The position numbers and the translations under genes were made by a program. Shown in pieces: positions 17,401-24,934 of a stretch of 64,000 nt of DNA. How positions within the stretch are numbered: the first letter of the stretch is position 1; each line of letters begins with the position of its first letter. Origin of the DNA: Aquirufa ecclesiirivi (lineage in GTDB: Bacteria > Bacteroidota > Bacteroidia > Cytophagales > Spirosomataceae); contig NZ_JAANOP010000001.1 in the NCBI RefSeq assembly GCF_011250515.1, positions 310,001-374,000 of the forward strand, in the 5' to 3' direction. The notes beneath the pieces were generated by a model that did no database searches, had not been told where the DNA came from, and saw only the letters and a list, made by a program, of their open reading frames with translations.

Positions 17401-17580
17401 TTCTACTTCGTTGGGTTCGGCACCTGGATAAACTGTTTTTATTACAATTACTGGCTGATTAAAGTCAGGCATTAATTCGTAACTTAAATTTTTATATCCA
17501 ATAAAACCTAATAAAGTAAATACGCCGAACAGCACTATTATAAGCGATGGTCTTTTGATTGAAATTTCTGTAATATTCAT
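14488..17580 (-). CDS. RND efflux pump, inner-membrane permease (HAE1/AcrB type)
   Basis: This 1030-residue protein has the RND layout: a first transmembrane helix (about 12-32), a large periplasmic loop, helices 2-6 around residues 335-470, a second loop, and helices 8-12 at the C-terminus. The proton-relay aspartates of helix 4 are present in GVLVDDAVVVLEN, which marks a drug/solvent-type (HAE1) pump rather than a metal-type CusA pump. It exports lipophilic compounds by proton antiport together with the adaptor and TolC protein encoded upstream in the same operon. The adaptor stop lies 12 bases before its ATG. The operon sits inside one cassette of the tRNA-Asn array, so it was probably acquired. 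Confidence 0.93.
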   Translation of the reverse strand: MNITEISIKRPSLIIVLFGVFTLLGFIGYKNLSYELMPDFNQPVIVIKTVYPGAEPNEVETSVSRKIEDALSNLEGVDYLVTKSLPNASIIIANLKYGTDLDKTMQDSQRYIDNIRKDLPQDILSPVMSKVSPNDLPIMSISATGNLSATEFYQKMKDDYLPQIQQIKGVAEITVLGGEEREIQVKINQDKLKLYKISMLQVVEAINRSGLDLPAGKVQNEKESNSVRLTGKFTSLENIKNVQVAMPVLGSPVYVKDIANVIDGIKETTSISRYNGKNGIGLLLKKQGDANAVDVSTLVREKFKSIEQQNSDASVKFIIADDSTDNTIAAVNSVVFDLILAVILVSLVMLLFLRSFRNSLIVIVAIPTSLVTAFAVMWLLGYTLNLMTLLAMSLIIGVLVDDAVVVLENIQKHLDGGKDKKTAAMDGRMEIGFAALSITLVDVVVFLPILFLQVFVADMLKQFSVVVVTSTLTSLLVGFTLTPWLASRIGKKEDLQPTNFFNRFLIWFEHQLENFTHWYGRQLGWVLSHKLIFTGIVLLLFVMTLGIMRQGIIGKELISTGDQGKFRMALEFDKSTSIQQNNLIAQKIETYIIQQPEVATVFSNIGGPSTGIGSLGIGSANKTEFTIQLKSKTELKNVPTETFMKKLREDLKAKFPSINYSMAALGLIPRSAPIEITLSGSNMDLVMQSGNDLKAIIEKIPGADNVRLSIEAGSPEFKIIPDKDKMQRLGLTTAYVGLNLRTAFTGNDDATLTDNGTEYPVRIWLNEFSRQNFEDVQQLSIINPMGLPVEVSQFATVEQDNSPSLLERKDRQPAVTLTSDALGRPSGTVADDVVAYLKENPLSNGIQMTWGSDIKRQDDSFGALGSVLLISFLLIYLILVALYDNFVYPFVVLFSIPVAAIGAFFALNLSLSNLSLFALLGLIMLMGLVVKNAILIVDFTNQLKAEGKHFKEALIIAGKGRMRPILMTTLSMVVGMLPIAIATGTAAEWKNGLAWVIIGGLLSSLILTVFLVPMVYYFVDTAKEKINRKK

Positions 17581-17592
17581 TTTTCGCAGATT

Positions 17593-18663
17593 TTATTTAA
17601 CCGTTACTTTCGCTCCGTCAAAAAGATTTATAAAGCCACTTGTTACCATTGCATCACCTGGTTTTAAACCGCTTGACACAATGGATTTGTTTTGTATCTT
17701 TTTTGAAATAGTGATGTTTTGCAAGACAGCTTTTCCATTTTTTATCAGGTAAACTTGTGGTTGATTTTCAGAGCCAACAATAACAGAGGACGAAATAATA
17801 ATTCCCTTTTCTTGTATGTCGTTTTTCAAATTCACCTTGCCAAACATTCCTGATTTTATTTTTACATCTGATGTATTATTTACTGTGAACTGAATAGGGA
17901 AGCTACTTCCCATATTTGCTTTACTACCTATCATTGTAGCTTTACCTGCTAATGAAATTTCAGAATATGCATCTACTGATACAGAATATTTTTGATTTAA
18001 TTTGAATTGGCTCAACTCATTTTCGGGAACATTTACGGTGAATTTTAAATTTGTAATGTCTGTTATTTGAAGTAATGGAACTCCGGGTGCTGCAAATGCC
18101 CCTTCTTCACTAAGTTTTGCAGTAACCACACCATTGAAAGGGGCTTTGATCGTTGTTTTATGTATTTGCTCTACTAAAGTAGCTTTCTGCACTTTTGCAG
18201 ATTTTAATCCCAATATGGATTTTTCTAATAGGACACCTTGTATGGCATCTGCTTTAGCAAGAATCGTATGACGATTTACATCAGCTTCTAAACCTTCAAT
18301 TTGCACTTCAATGGTTTGCAATTGCAATTTCAATAATGAATTATCCAACTGAATTAATGAATGCCCTTTATTCACATTGCTTCCTACTTCAACTAAAACA
18401 TCATTTATCTTTCCTTGTATTTCGGCACTTATTTTCGTTTCCTTATTAGGTTCAAATGTTCCAGAATAAGAAATTTCGGCATTCACATTTTCAATTTGCA
18501 AGGTGTCTGCCTGAATACTGATAGCTTGTTCTTTATCGTATTGATAAACTTTACTTTGTGTAATTTCTTTGTTGTTTTTCAACTTGATTACTACGATGGC
18601 AATCAATACCAATGGTATGATAATGTATAATGCCTTTTTTAAGATTGACGTTTTTGTATTCAT
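17593..18663 (-). CDS. RND periplasmic adaptor (membrane-fusion protein)
   Basis: This 356-residue protein has an N-terminal membrane anchor (about residues 10-27), a lipoyl half (ISAEIQGKINDVLVEVGSNV), a short alpha-hairpin (about 115-160), the second lipoyl half (KTTIKAPFNGVVTAKLSEEG), a beta-barrel and a membrane-proximal domain. It joins the RND permease to the TolC duct. It lies between the two genes, 11 bases after the TolC-like stop. The short hairpin is typical of adaptors that work with RND pumps and distinguishes it from the longer adaptor at 6322. Substrate range cannot be inferred. Confidence 0.9.
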   Translation of the reverse strand: MNTKTSILKKALYIIIPLVLIAIVVIKLKNNKEITQSKVYQYDKEQAISIQADTLQIENVNAEISYSGTFEPNKETKISAEIQGKINDVLVEVGSNVNKGHSLIQLDNSLLKLQLQTIEVQIEGLEADVNRHTILAKADAIQGVLLEKSILGLKSAKVQKATLVEQIHKTTIKAPFNGVVTAKLSEEGAFAAPGVPLLQITDITNLKFTVNVPENELSQFKLNQKYSVSVDAYSEISLAGKATMIGSKANMGSSFPIQFTVNNTSDVKIKSGMFGKVNLKNDIQEKGIIISSSVIVGSENQPQVYLIKNGKAVLQNITISKKIQNKSIVSSGLKPGDAMVTSGFINLFDGAKVTVK

Positions 18664-18674
18664 TGTAACAATTA

Positions 18675-20009
18675 TTATTTAGTTGTTGAAATATTACCTG
18701 TTAGTTTTTTAAGATTTAAATCTGCTTTTAGATAATCAATTACCGCAGAGAGGTAATTTTGTTGTGCTTCACGCAAAGCATTTTCAGCAAGCAATACATC
18801 TGTTAAACTTGCTGTTCCTTGTTTCTGTTGAATTATCGTTTGTTCATAAATTGTTTGAGCCAATTGGATTTGTTCTGTAGCTGTTTCTATCGTTTTTTTA
18901 GCGACTCCTTTTTGCATTTTTGCATTTTGAACCTGCATATTATTTTGTTCAGTAAGTAGTCCAAATCGAATTTCATTGTTTTGAATTTCAATTTTTTTCT
19001 GATTAATTTTTCGTTGTGAGACCGTTCCATTAAATAGTGGATATGAAAGCTGAATACCTGCAAAGCCAATAGGGAAGAATTTTATAAAATCAGTTGGTTG
19101 CTTGTCATATCCAAAACCTGTTGTTCCATACATTCCAATAAGATTTAGTGAAGGTAAAAACCTTGAATTGTTTAAGGTGCTTAGTTCACTCGACAATAAG
19201 CGGTTTTGAGTTTTTATGATATGAATATCTAAAATTGATAATGGGGAATATTCATTTGCGTTTTGATATTGAATATTCGGCTCAATTTGTAGATTTTGTT
19301 TGATCGAAACACCAATTGCAAATTTCAACGCATTTAAAACTTGCTCGTACTTACTGCCGATACTTACTTTTTGTGATGTTAATTGCCCAACCTGCAACTT
19401 CACTATGCCTATATCTGTTCCTTTGGCAAGGAATTGTTCTTTGAGCAGTTGAAAGTTTTTTAGTAACCTTTCGGCATTTAAAAGGTTGCTTTCAATAAAA
19501 GCTAATTGATTATATACTATTTGTGCATTGTAATATAGATTGGAGATTTCAAAAAAGATTTGTTCTTCCGTTTTTTTGTATTGTAATTCGGTCAATTCCG
19601 ATGCTATTTTAGTAGTTTGAATAGTACCATAAACTTGCGGATTATACAAAGGCATTGATAATTGTAAGTTGGCATTGATGTTGTGTGGAACGCCAAATTG
19701 AGCTTCTTTAAACTGTCCTTCTGGAGCTGTCGGATTAAATGTTGATAAGGGCATTAACTGGTAGGGCAAATTGGTAAAATACTTGTAATCCGCATTAGCT
19801 GTTACCTTTGGTAGTAAATAGGCTTTGGCTTCTTTCTCTTTTTGATCACCAATAGAAATATTATTTCTACTCATTTGCAGGTTTTTATTGTGAACCTGTG
19901 CTGTGTCAATACATTGTTCTAGCGACCAGACTTGTGCTTGTGTCGAATTCAATCCTATTAGTATGAATAATAGGAGGGAAAAAAGTGTGTGAATATTTAC
20001 TAACTTCAT
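18675..20009 (-). CDS. TolC-family outer-membrane protein of the RND operon
   Basis: This 444-residue protein has a signal peptide (to about TQAQ, residue 26) and two repeated halves of long helices, as in outer-membrane efflux ducts (WSLEQCIDTAQVHNKNLQMS at the start of the mature protein; TASLTDVLLAENALREAQQN near the C-terminus). It starts inside the stop of the upstream membrane-protein gene (ATGA, 4-base overlap), so translation is coupled. With the adaptor and permease it completes a tripartite pump encoded in one operon, unlike the orphan TolC/adaptor pair at 4.8-7.7 kb. Confidence 0.9.
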   Translation of the reverse strand: MKLVNIHTLFSLLLFILIGLNSTQAQVWSLEQCIDTAQVHNKNLQMSRNNISIGDQKEKEAKAYLLPKVTANADYKYFTNLPYQLMPLSTFNPTAPEGQFKEAQFGVPHNINANLQLSMPLYNPQVYGTIQTTKIASELTELQYKKTEEQIFFEISNLYYNAQIVYNQLAFIESNLLNAERLLKNFQLLKEQFLAKGTDIGIVKLQVGQLTSQKVSIGSKYEQVLNALKFAIGVSIKQNLQIEPNIQYQNANEYSPLSILDIHIIKTQNRLLSSELSTLNNSRFLPSLNLIGMYGTTGFGYDKQPTDFIKFFPIGFAGIQLSYPLFNGTVSQRKINQKKIEIQNNEIRFGLLTEQNNMQVQNAKMQKGVAKKTIETATEQIQLAQTIYEQTIIQQKQGTASLTDVLLAENALREAQQNYLSAVIDYLKADLNLKKLTGNISTTK

Positions 20010-20410
20010 AAGTCAATTTTTTTTATTTGTTCTTTTGTGATAGTGAAATAAGCAATGATTGTAAATACAAGTGTTGCAGAAATTCTAAAAATCATTGCAC
20101 CAATTGTTTTTGTTTCATAAATACTGCCTGAGTTGAAATGATAAAATAATCCAACAAAGGCAGTACTTAATATTATTGTAGAAACTCCTAATAGTTTAGC
20201 AGTCCATTTTTTAGATGTAACAAACCCATAAGATGAAAATAAATAAAGAATGCTACTGATAAAATTTGACCAAACTACAAATAAAACGTAGTTGCCTTCT
20301 TTTGCTCTGATACCAAATAGATCGAATATTAAAGAGGTGCTAAGAAACAAAGTAAGTAGTCCAAATCCTGTTACGATTATTGCTAATAAGTAGGGAAAGG
20401 CTTTTTTCAT
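20006..20410 (-). CDS. Small four-helix membrane protein of unknown function in the RND operon
   Basis: This 134-residue protein has four hydrophobic segments (about residues 6-28, 42-63, 70-90 and 104-124) and a short charged C-terminus. I do not recognise a named family. Its start overlaps the tetR stop by 4 bases, and its stop overlaps the TolC start by 4 bases, so it is translationally locked into the efflux operon. It could be an accessory or sensor component of the pump. Confidence 0.65.
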   Translation of the reverse strand: MKKAFPYLLAIIVTGFGLLTLFLSTSLIFDLFGIRAKEGNYVLFVVWSNFISSILYLFSSYGFVTSKKWTAKLLGVSTIILSTAFVGLFYHFNSGSIYETKTIGAMIFRISATLVFTIIAYFTITKEQIKKIDL

Positions 20411-21000
20411 TTTTCTATCATTTTTAATAGTCCGTTTAGTACAGTATTTCCATCTTTAATTAAGTTTGATTTATGCCCCGATAATTTCCATTTTAATACT
20501 GTCATACGCATACTGCCCATAATAATAGTTGAAATAGTTGCCGAACCAGTTAATTCACTGTATGTTCCTTCATCTTGACCTTTCTTTATGATGGTATTAA
20601 TATGAGTTTGCATCAGTTCCATCATACTAGAGACCTTCTCACTAAGGTCTTTATTAAATTGAAAAATACCTTCCGAAAAAATTACGCTTACAATAGCCGG
20701 TTTCTTTAAAAATGTTTTTAACTGAGAATTAAAAATTTGTATTAATTGTTCTGTTGGCGTGTTTTCCTCTTTAGAGATTATTGTTGTAATTCGCTCTTTC
20801 ATTTCAAAAATAAAATATGACAAAAGCCCCAGCATAATATCATTTTTGCTTTTGAAATGTCGGTATAATGCAGCCTCAGAAAGTCTTAAATCGGCCGCTA
20901 AGTTTTTTATTGTTAATTCTTGTATGCCATATTGGTCAATCCGCAAAGTGGCGGCTTCCATTATTTCTATTTGCCTGTCTGTGAATGTATTGTTTTTCAT
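20407..21000 (-). CDS. TetR/AcrR-family transcriptional repressor
   Basis: From the ATG at 21000 the protein has about 197 residues. The N-terminal helix-turn-helix reads LTIKNLAADLRLSEAALYRH followed by FKSKNDIM, a clear TetR signature. The C-terminal ligand-binding domain is all helical. An in-frame TTG two codons upstream is a poorer start. It is first in the efflux operon and its promoter overlaps a matching palindrome, so it should repress itself and the pump until a ligand binds. This is the usual layout for RND pumps carried on islands. Confidence 0.92.
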   Translation of the reverse strand: MKNNTFTDRQIEIMEAATLRIDQYGIQELTIKNLAADLRLSEAALYRHFKSKNDIMLGLLSYFIFEMKERITTIISKEENTPTEQLIQIFNSQLKTFLKKPAIVSVIFSEGIFQFNKDLSEKVSSMMELMQTHINTIIKKGQDEGTYSELTGSATISTIIMGSMRMTVLKWKLSGHKSNLIKDGNTVLNGLLKMIEK

Positions 21001-21033
21001 TTTCAAGGTCCTCTTGATAAATTATTTTATATA

Positions 21034-21061
21034 TGTAAGTAAGTGTTCGCTTACAAAGATA
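21034..21061 (-). promoter_or_regulatory. Promoter and TetR operator of the RND operon
   Basis: On the minus strand, bases 21061-21054 read TATCTTTG, an exact -7 box. It overlaps an imperfect palindrome, TGTAAG...CTTACA (21034-21055, with inner AAGTG/CGCTT). The transcript start falls inside the palindrome, which fits direct repression by the TetR protein. Confidence 0.65.
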
Positions 21062-21147
21062 ATTGAATTTTTAGCTTTTCCTATATCACATCACAGAGAG
21101 CAATACAAGAAACTACAAATAGAGTTAACTCTTTAGTTTCCTTAAAG

Positions 21148-21204
21148 TTGCAAGTTCAAATATTGAAAACGGCCGCAACATTCCACCTATTATGGGAGCT
21201 AGAT
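21148..21204 (+). repeat. Repeat copy E (extended upstream element and core)
   Basis: TTGCAAGTTCAAA and the 29-base element (21171-21199) match copy C, ending in the core GGGAGCTAGAT (21194-21204). Immediately after the core the sequence switches to a different terminator, so shared sequence ends exactly at the core. Confidence 0.75.
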
Positions 21205-21255
21205 ATAAATATAAAAGGGTTATAATTTGATAGTATGGCCTTTTTATATTTATAT
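21203..21255 (+). terminator. Long AT-rich hairpin after repeat copy E
   Basis: The arm ATATAAATATAAAAGG (21203-21218) pairs with CCTTTTTATATTTATAT (21239-21255) apart from one extra base. It replaces the GAGGTC hairpin found after the other four cores and may act in both directions. Confidence 0.65.
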
Positions 21256-21309
21256 CATAGAATGATTGAAGCCTCACTTTTAAACTGAACTTTTGACGAA
21301 ATTTGTTTT

Positions 21310-21924
21310 ATGATAGGAAACACAAAAGAGCATTGGGAAAAAATATTTTCAACTAAGAAGTCTAATGAAGTAAGTTGGACGCAAGAAGTGCCATCTATTT
21401 CCTTGGAGTTTATACAAAAATTTAAAATTAATAAGACTCCAAATATTATTGATATAGGGGGTGGCGATAGCAAGTTGGTTGATTTTTTATTAGCTGAAGG
21501 ATATAGCAATATTTCGGTTTTAGATATATCAGAAGCCGCTATTCTCAGAGCCAAGGAAAGGTTGGGGAAAGATGCCAGTAAAGTAAAATGGATTGTGTCT
21601 GATATTTTGGATTTTAATCCAAATGAAAAGTATGATGTATGGCATGACAGGGCAGCATTTCACTTTCAAACGGAAATAGATAAAATTGAAAAATATTTGA
21701 ATATTGTTAAAAATGCTGTAGATGGAATGGTCATCATTGGAACGTTTTCGGTTGATGGTCCGATAAAATGTAGTGGATTAGATATTAAACAATATGATGA
21801 AGCCGAAATGAAAGAAAAGTTTCAACAATCAGGTTTCAAAAATCTAGAATGCAAACGAGAAGACCATATTTCACCAGCTGGAGCAGTTCAAAACTTTGTT
21901 TTTTGCAGTTTCATTAAAAAGTAA
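21310..21924 (+). CDS. Class I SAM-dependent methyltransferase
   Basis: This 204-residue protein has the Rossmann SAM-binding motif I (NIIDIGGGDSKLVDFLL, about residues 46-62), an acidic residue after the second strand (VLDISEAAI), motif with DIL (about 98-102), and a following strand YDVWHDRAAFHF. The WTQ...S N-terminus and the WHDRAAFHF motif resemble small-molecule methyltransferases of the thiopurine/tellurite type, but the substrate is open. It lies after repeat copy E as the only gene of the last cassette. A transferred single-gene detoxification cassette would fit the other cassettes. Confidence 0.85.
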   Translation: MIGNTKEHWEKIFSTKKSNEVSWTQEVPSISLEFIQKFKINKTPNIIDIGGGDSKLVDFLLAEGYSNISVLDISEAAILRAKERLGKDASKVKWIVSDILDFNPNEKYDVWHDRAAFHFQTEIDKIEKYLNIVKNAVDGMVIIGTFSVDGPIKCSGLDIKQYDEAEMKEKFQQSGFKNLECKREDHISPAGAVQNFVFCSFIKK

Positions 21925-22121
21925 CTTTCTACAAATTTGCAATAAGTTCAACCCTTTATTTTCTAGATAGTTACATACTCCATCATCGCATTGTTTTGCA
22001 TCTATCGACTCTAAAAGAATCGTTAATAATCAGCTTGTTACGCTAAAAATTGTAAGAGCCCTGTTTATTTAAACCAGATTTGTAACACAGGTAAAAAGCA
22101 TTTTTTATGTATGATCTTCTA

Positions 22122-23792
22122 TTACCTAAAGGTATAATCCACCCCCGTTACTTGGCTCAATAAAGACTGCGGACCATCCAGAATTTTAGCATCATGACGT
22201 AAGGTGGGCGTCACAGGTGAGAATTTAGCCAGATACTCTTTCATCATGCTATGTAGCGTATAAGCCGTATTCTTGGCTTCCTTTACACCTTTCATACGAC
22301 AAAGCATATCTTCTGGGTCTCCGTCTCGTTCACAAGCACACAATACATATGATTTCTCAAGCTCTAAGGGCGCCCCTCCAATATTGACTTTTTGAACCCG
22401 ATGCCCTACTCGCTCAAATGCTTTGAACTCAACTTGCATTCCCTTGAAACGAATAAACCATCCCCCAAAACGTAATGAAGCATCCTGAGCAAATACATTC
22501 TGCAATTCCTTTTCTAACCAATTCATGATTTGTTGGCCCGTTGCTTTCGCCGTCCGAATCGTGGAATCTACAGGTAACATATCATACAAATAGCCTTCTG
22601 TAATGGCTACTTTTCCATCCTTTCCAGGGACGCGTGGTGGACAAAATCGGAATCCATTGGACAAAACGACATCGGCATTTACCTTCCATTTTAAGGCATC
22701 AACAATGAGCGTATCAATCGTATTTTCAACGACAAAATTTCGATACAATGGCAAGGTGCTATAACCTAACACTTTGTCTATTTCAGATTTAAATGGGCTT
22801 TCTAACTCTTTTACTAAGTTTACAATCTCTTTTTTAGCAGGATATTTATTAGGATCTACTTCGACTAATTCATAAGTAGAACCAGTGACTTTTCCATCTT
22901 TGACCTGAATATCTAATTTCCCAATAAATGATCCAAAAGCTCCAGGCTCAACAATTTTCGTATACTCTGCTTGAATGGGTTTACGTACCCGCTCATGGGT
23001 ATCCGCACCAAAAATATAATCAACACCCACACAATGCGGGTTATTTCCTAAGGCAATTTGTTGGGAAAGACCTAAGTGAGAGAGAATAATGACAAAGTCG
23101 CATTGCTCCTGCTCTCGTAAAAGCGTTACATATTCTTGTAGATTTTCTTCCGGTTTAGTGTATAGAATACCCTTACTATACATGGGTGATTGACGAAGCG
23201 GGACTAAAGGATCTGTATAACCCAAGAAGCCAATTTTAACGCCTAAACGGTGCATGATTTGATAGGGCTGAAAGATCAATTCCCCCTTCTTGCCATTTCC
23301 TAAATCATGGTACATATTGGCACAAATTTTGGGAGCTAAAAGTCCGCCCAAAAGCTTTTGCATATTTTTCTTATAATAAACCACTTCCCAGTTACCGGGC
23401 AAGTATAGATCATAATTCATTGCATTTAACAAGGGAACAAAAGCCTGTCCTGTCGTTTTCACGGAAAGCATCGAGCCTTGGAACATGTCCCCAGTATCAA
23501 GTGTAATCGTATTCTCAGGATTTACTTGCTTCATGCGATCTAAGGCGGTGGCCATGTGCGCATAACCACCCGCTTTTCTGAAAACGAGCTCTTCTTTCTC
23601 CCAAAACAATTCATCATGTGCATGCAATTGACAATGCACGTCCGTTGTTTGTAAAATAGTTATTTGACCCGAACTCGGCTTTGCTGGAGTGGAATATTTC
23701 TTAGTTTCTTTTGCTTCCGAAGAAGCTAGAGGAGATAAGGCCGCTACACTGGAAAGTAGTCCGCCTTGTAAAAATTTTCTTCTAGAGTTCAT
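22122..23792 (-). CDS. SoxB-like Tat-exported metallophosphoesterase/5'-nucleotidase family protein
   Basis: The start is the ATG at 23792, giving MNSRRKFLQGG, a twin-arginine signal, so the protein is folded before export. The N-terminal metallophosphoesterase domain shows TDVH, LDTGDMFQ, GNWE, LSHLG and GADTHE, which together carry the dinuclear metal ligands. GNWE, with Trp in place of the usual His, recalls the SoxB thiosulfohydrolase branch. A 5'-nucleotidase C-terminal domain follows (about 370-520). SoxB hydrolyses sulfate from a SoxY-bound intermediate. No soxYZ or soxCD is in the window. It lies 4 bases after a TsdA-like cytochrome gene in the same operon, which strengthens the sulfur assignment. 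Confidence 0.7.
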   Translation of the reverse strand: MNSRRKFLQGGLLSSVAALSPLASSEAKETKKYSTPAKPSSGQITILQTTDVHCQLHAHDELFWEKEELVFRKAGGYAHMATALDRMKQVNPENTITLDTGDMFQGSMLSVKTTGQAFVPLLNAMNYDLYLPGNWEVVYYKKNMQKLLGGLLAPKICANMYHDLGNGKKGELIFQPYQIMHRLGVKIGFLGYTDPLVPLRQSPMYSKGILYTKPEENLQEYVTLLREQEQCDFVIILSHLGLSQQIALGNNPHCVGVDYIFGADTHERVRKPIQAEYTKIVEPGAFGSFIGKLDIQVKDGKVTGSTYELVEVDPNKYPAKKEIVNLVKELESPFKSEIDKVLGYSTLPLYRNFVVENTIDTLIVDALKWKVNADVVLSNGFRFCPPRVPGKDGKVAITEGYLYDMLPVDSTIRTAKATGQQIMNWLEKELQNVFAQDASLRFGGWFIRFKGMQVEFKAFERVGHRVQKVNIGGAPLELEKSYVLCACERDGDPEDMLCRMKGVKEAKNTAYTLHSMMKEYLAKFSPVTPTLRHDAKILDGPQSLLSQVTGVDYTFR

Positions 23793-23796
23793 CGGT

Positions 23797-24846
23797 TTAG
23801 CTTTTTGATTTTTTGTGTTTCTTAATCCATTCCTTGATCGGTTTATATGGACCATATTTATGTTGAGATTCTGGGAATGGATCTACATAAGGGCCAAATG
23901 GGTGATCAAACGGCTTACCTGAAATATCTGGCCAATCTTTGGATAAATCTTTTCCTGGTCTTGGCATCGAATTCACATAAGCTGCCACATCCCAAGCCTC
24001 TTCATCACTTAATTGCGGTTTTTCGTAAGTCGCTCCTAATGGCATATTGTATTTCACATAGCCCGCAAAGTTCGACATACGGAAGAGGCCTGCACCATGA
24101 TTATAACTATGGGATCCCCAAAGCGGTGGATAAGTATAGGAATGACCACCTTCAGCTAATACGCCGCCGCCATCTGCTTGGTGACAAGACTGGCATTTGG
24201 CTGCATAAACTTCTGCCCCTTTTACAGGGTCAATCGCTCTTTTTAAGCCTTTTAATTTAAAAATTCCTGAGCCTTTGGGTGCAATTCCTTTCTCAACATC
24301 TGTTCCTAGCCACTTGATATAGGATAAAATAGCCCGCATTTCTTTGCTTTCAGTAGCTAATGCTTGTCCATTAAGGCTTCGCTCAAAACAGTCATTCACT
24401 CGCTTCACTTGATCTTCAACAGTTCCCGAACGGGCTCTAAATTTTGGATAGGTAGATTGTACGGCAAAATAATTATTACCCCATGGCTGGGTTCCCGCCT
24501 GTAAGTGGCAATTCTGGCAATTCATCCCATTCGATAGGGCCCTAACAGACCCCTTGGGACCTAAATATTCGGAGGTATGGGCTATTAATTCTTTTCCGTA
24601 TGACACCAATTCTTTTTCCTCAGGTGCTAAATACATCATTCGCCATTCTGAAGGGGCTGTCCATACATGTGTAAAATTAGAATCAGGTTGTATATAAACA
24701 GCCGTTGAATCAGAAGAAGCACTTTTTTGGGAGTCAAACGAGTTATAGGCCAAGTAGGAAAATAGTCCCACAAGAGCAATGAGTATAGTATAGAGAAATA
24801 CGGAAATAAAATTAGTTCCCCGATTTGACGAATTTGATGTAGCCAT
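23797..24846 (-). CDS. Diheme cytochrome c, thiosulfate dehydrogenase (TsdA)-like
   Basis: This 349-residue protein has one N-terminal membrane anchor (about residues 14-34) and two heme-attachment motifs, CQNCH (110-114) and CQSCH (218-222). Around the first heme it has NGMNCQNCHLQAG, YPKFRARSG and RVNDCFERSLNG (Cys153), a pattern found in TsdA thiosulfate dehydrogenases, which couple two thiosulfates to tetrathionate in the periplasm and pass electrons to the respiratory chain. The C-terminal half is a class I cytochrome c domain ending near MPRPGK. Paired with a SoxB-like gene, it suggests thiosulfate use. A generic diheme cytochrome of another pathway is the alternative. Confidence 0.7.
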   Translation of the reverse strand: MATSNSSNRGTNFISVFLYTILIALVGLFSYLAYNSFDSQKSASSDSTAVYIQPDSNFTHVWTAPSEWRMMYLAPEEKELVSYGKELIAHTSEYLGPKGSVRALSNGMNCQNCHLQAGTQPWGNNYFAVQSTYPKFRARSGTVEDQVKRVNDCFERSLNGQALATESKEMRAILSYIKWLGTDVEKGIAPKGSGIFKLKGLKRAIDPVKGAEVYAAKCQSCHQADGGGVLAEGGHSYTYPPLWGSHSYNHGAGLFRMSNFAGYVKYNMPLGATYEKPQLSDEEAWDVAAYVNSMPRPGKDLSKDWPDISGKPFDHPFGPYVDPFPESQHKYGPYKPIKEWIKKHKKSKS

Positions 24847-24934
24847 AATTTAAATTATCTCTGCGAATTTAGTCTTATTTCAGTATTACAATCTAACATT
24901 GATCTCGTTGAGACCATACTAGTTCATTTTTCAA

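Larger units (their letters stand above)
7868..21204 (+). mobile_element. Tandem array of cassettes bounded by tRNA-Asn 3'-end repeats (putative accretion island)
   Basis: Five direct repeats of the core GGGAGCTAGAT or close variants occur at 7868, 9506, 11274, 14380 and 21194, the first being the true tRNA-Asn end. Four are followed by an AAAAAGAGGTC...GACCTCTTTTT terminator and up to about 200 bp of shared flank. Three (9483, 11251, 21171) are preceded by a shared 29-base element containing GCAACATTCCACCTATTA. Between repeats lie complete small operons of about 1.6, 1.8, 3.1 and 6.8 kb, with a fifth cassette beginning at 21205 whose right end is not recognisable. No integrase, relaxase or replication gene is present. 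I infer successive site-specific insertion of non-autonomous islands (CIME-like) at one tRNA gene. Confidence 0.65.

Noticed and set aside
21925-22121. A sixth copy of the tRNA-derived repeat closing the methyltransferase cassette
   Set aside because: No GGGAGC core or GAGGTC hairpin is present. Only a loose GTTCAACC...TTTATTTTCTA resemblance to 14173-14220 is seen, too weak to call a repeat.
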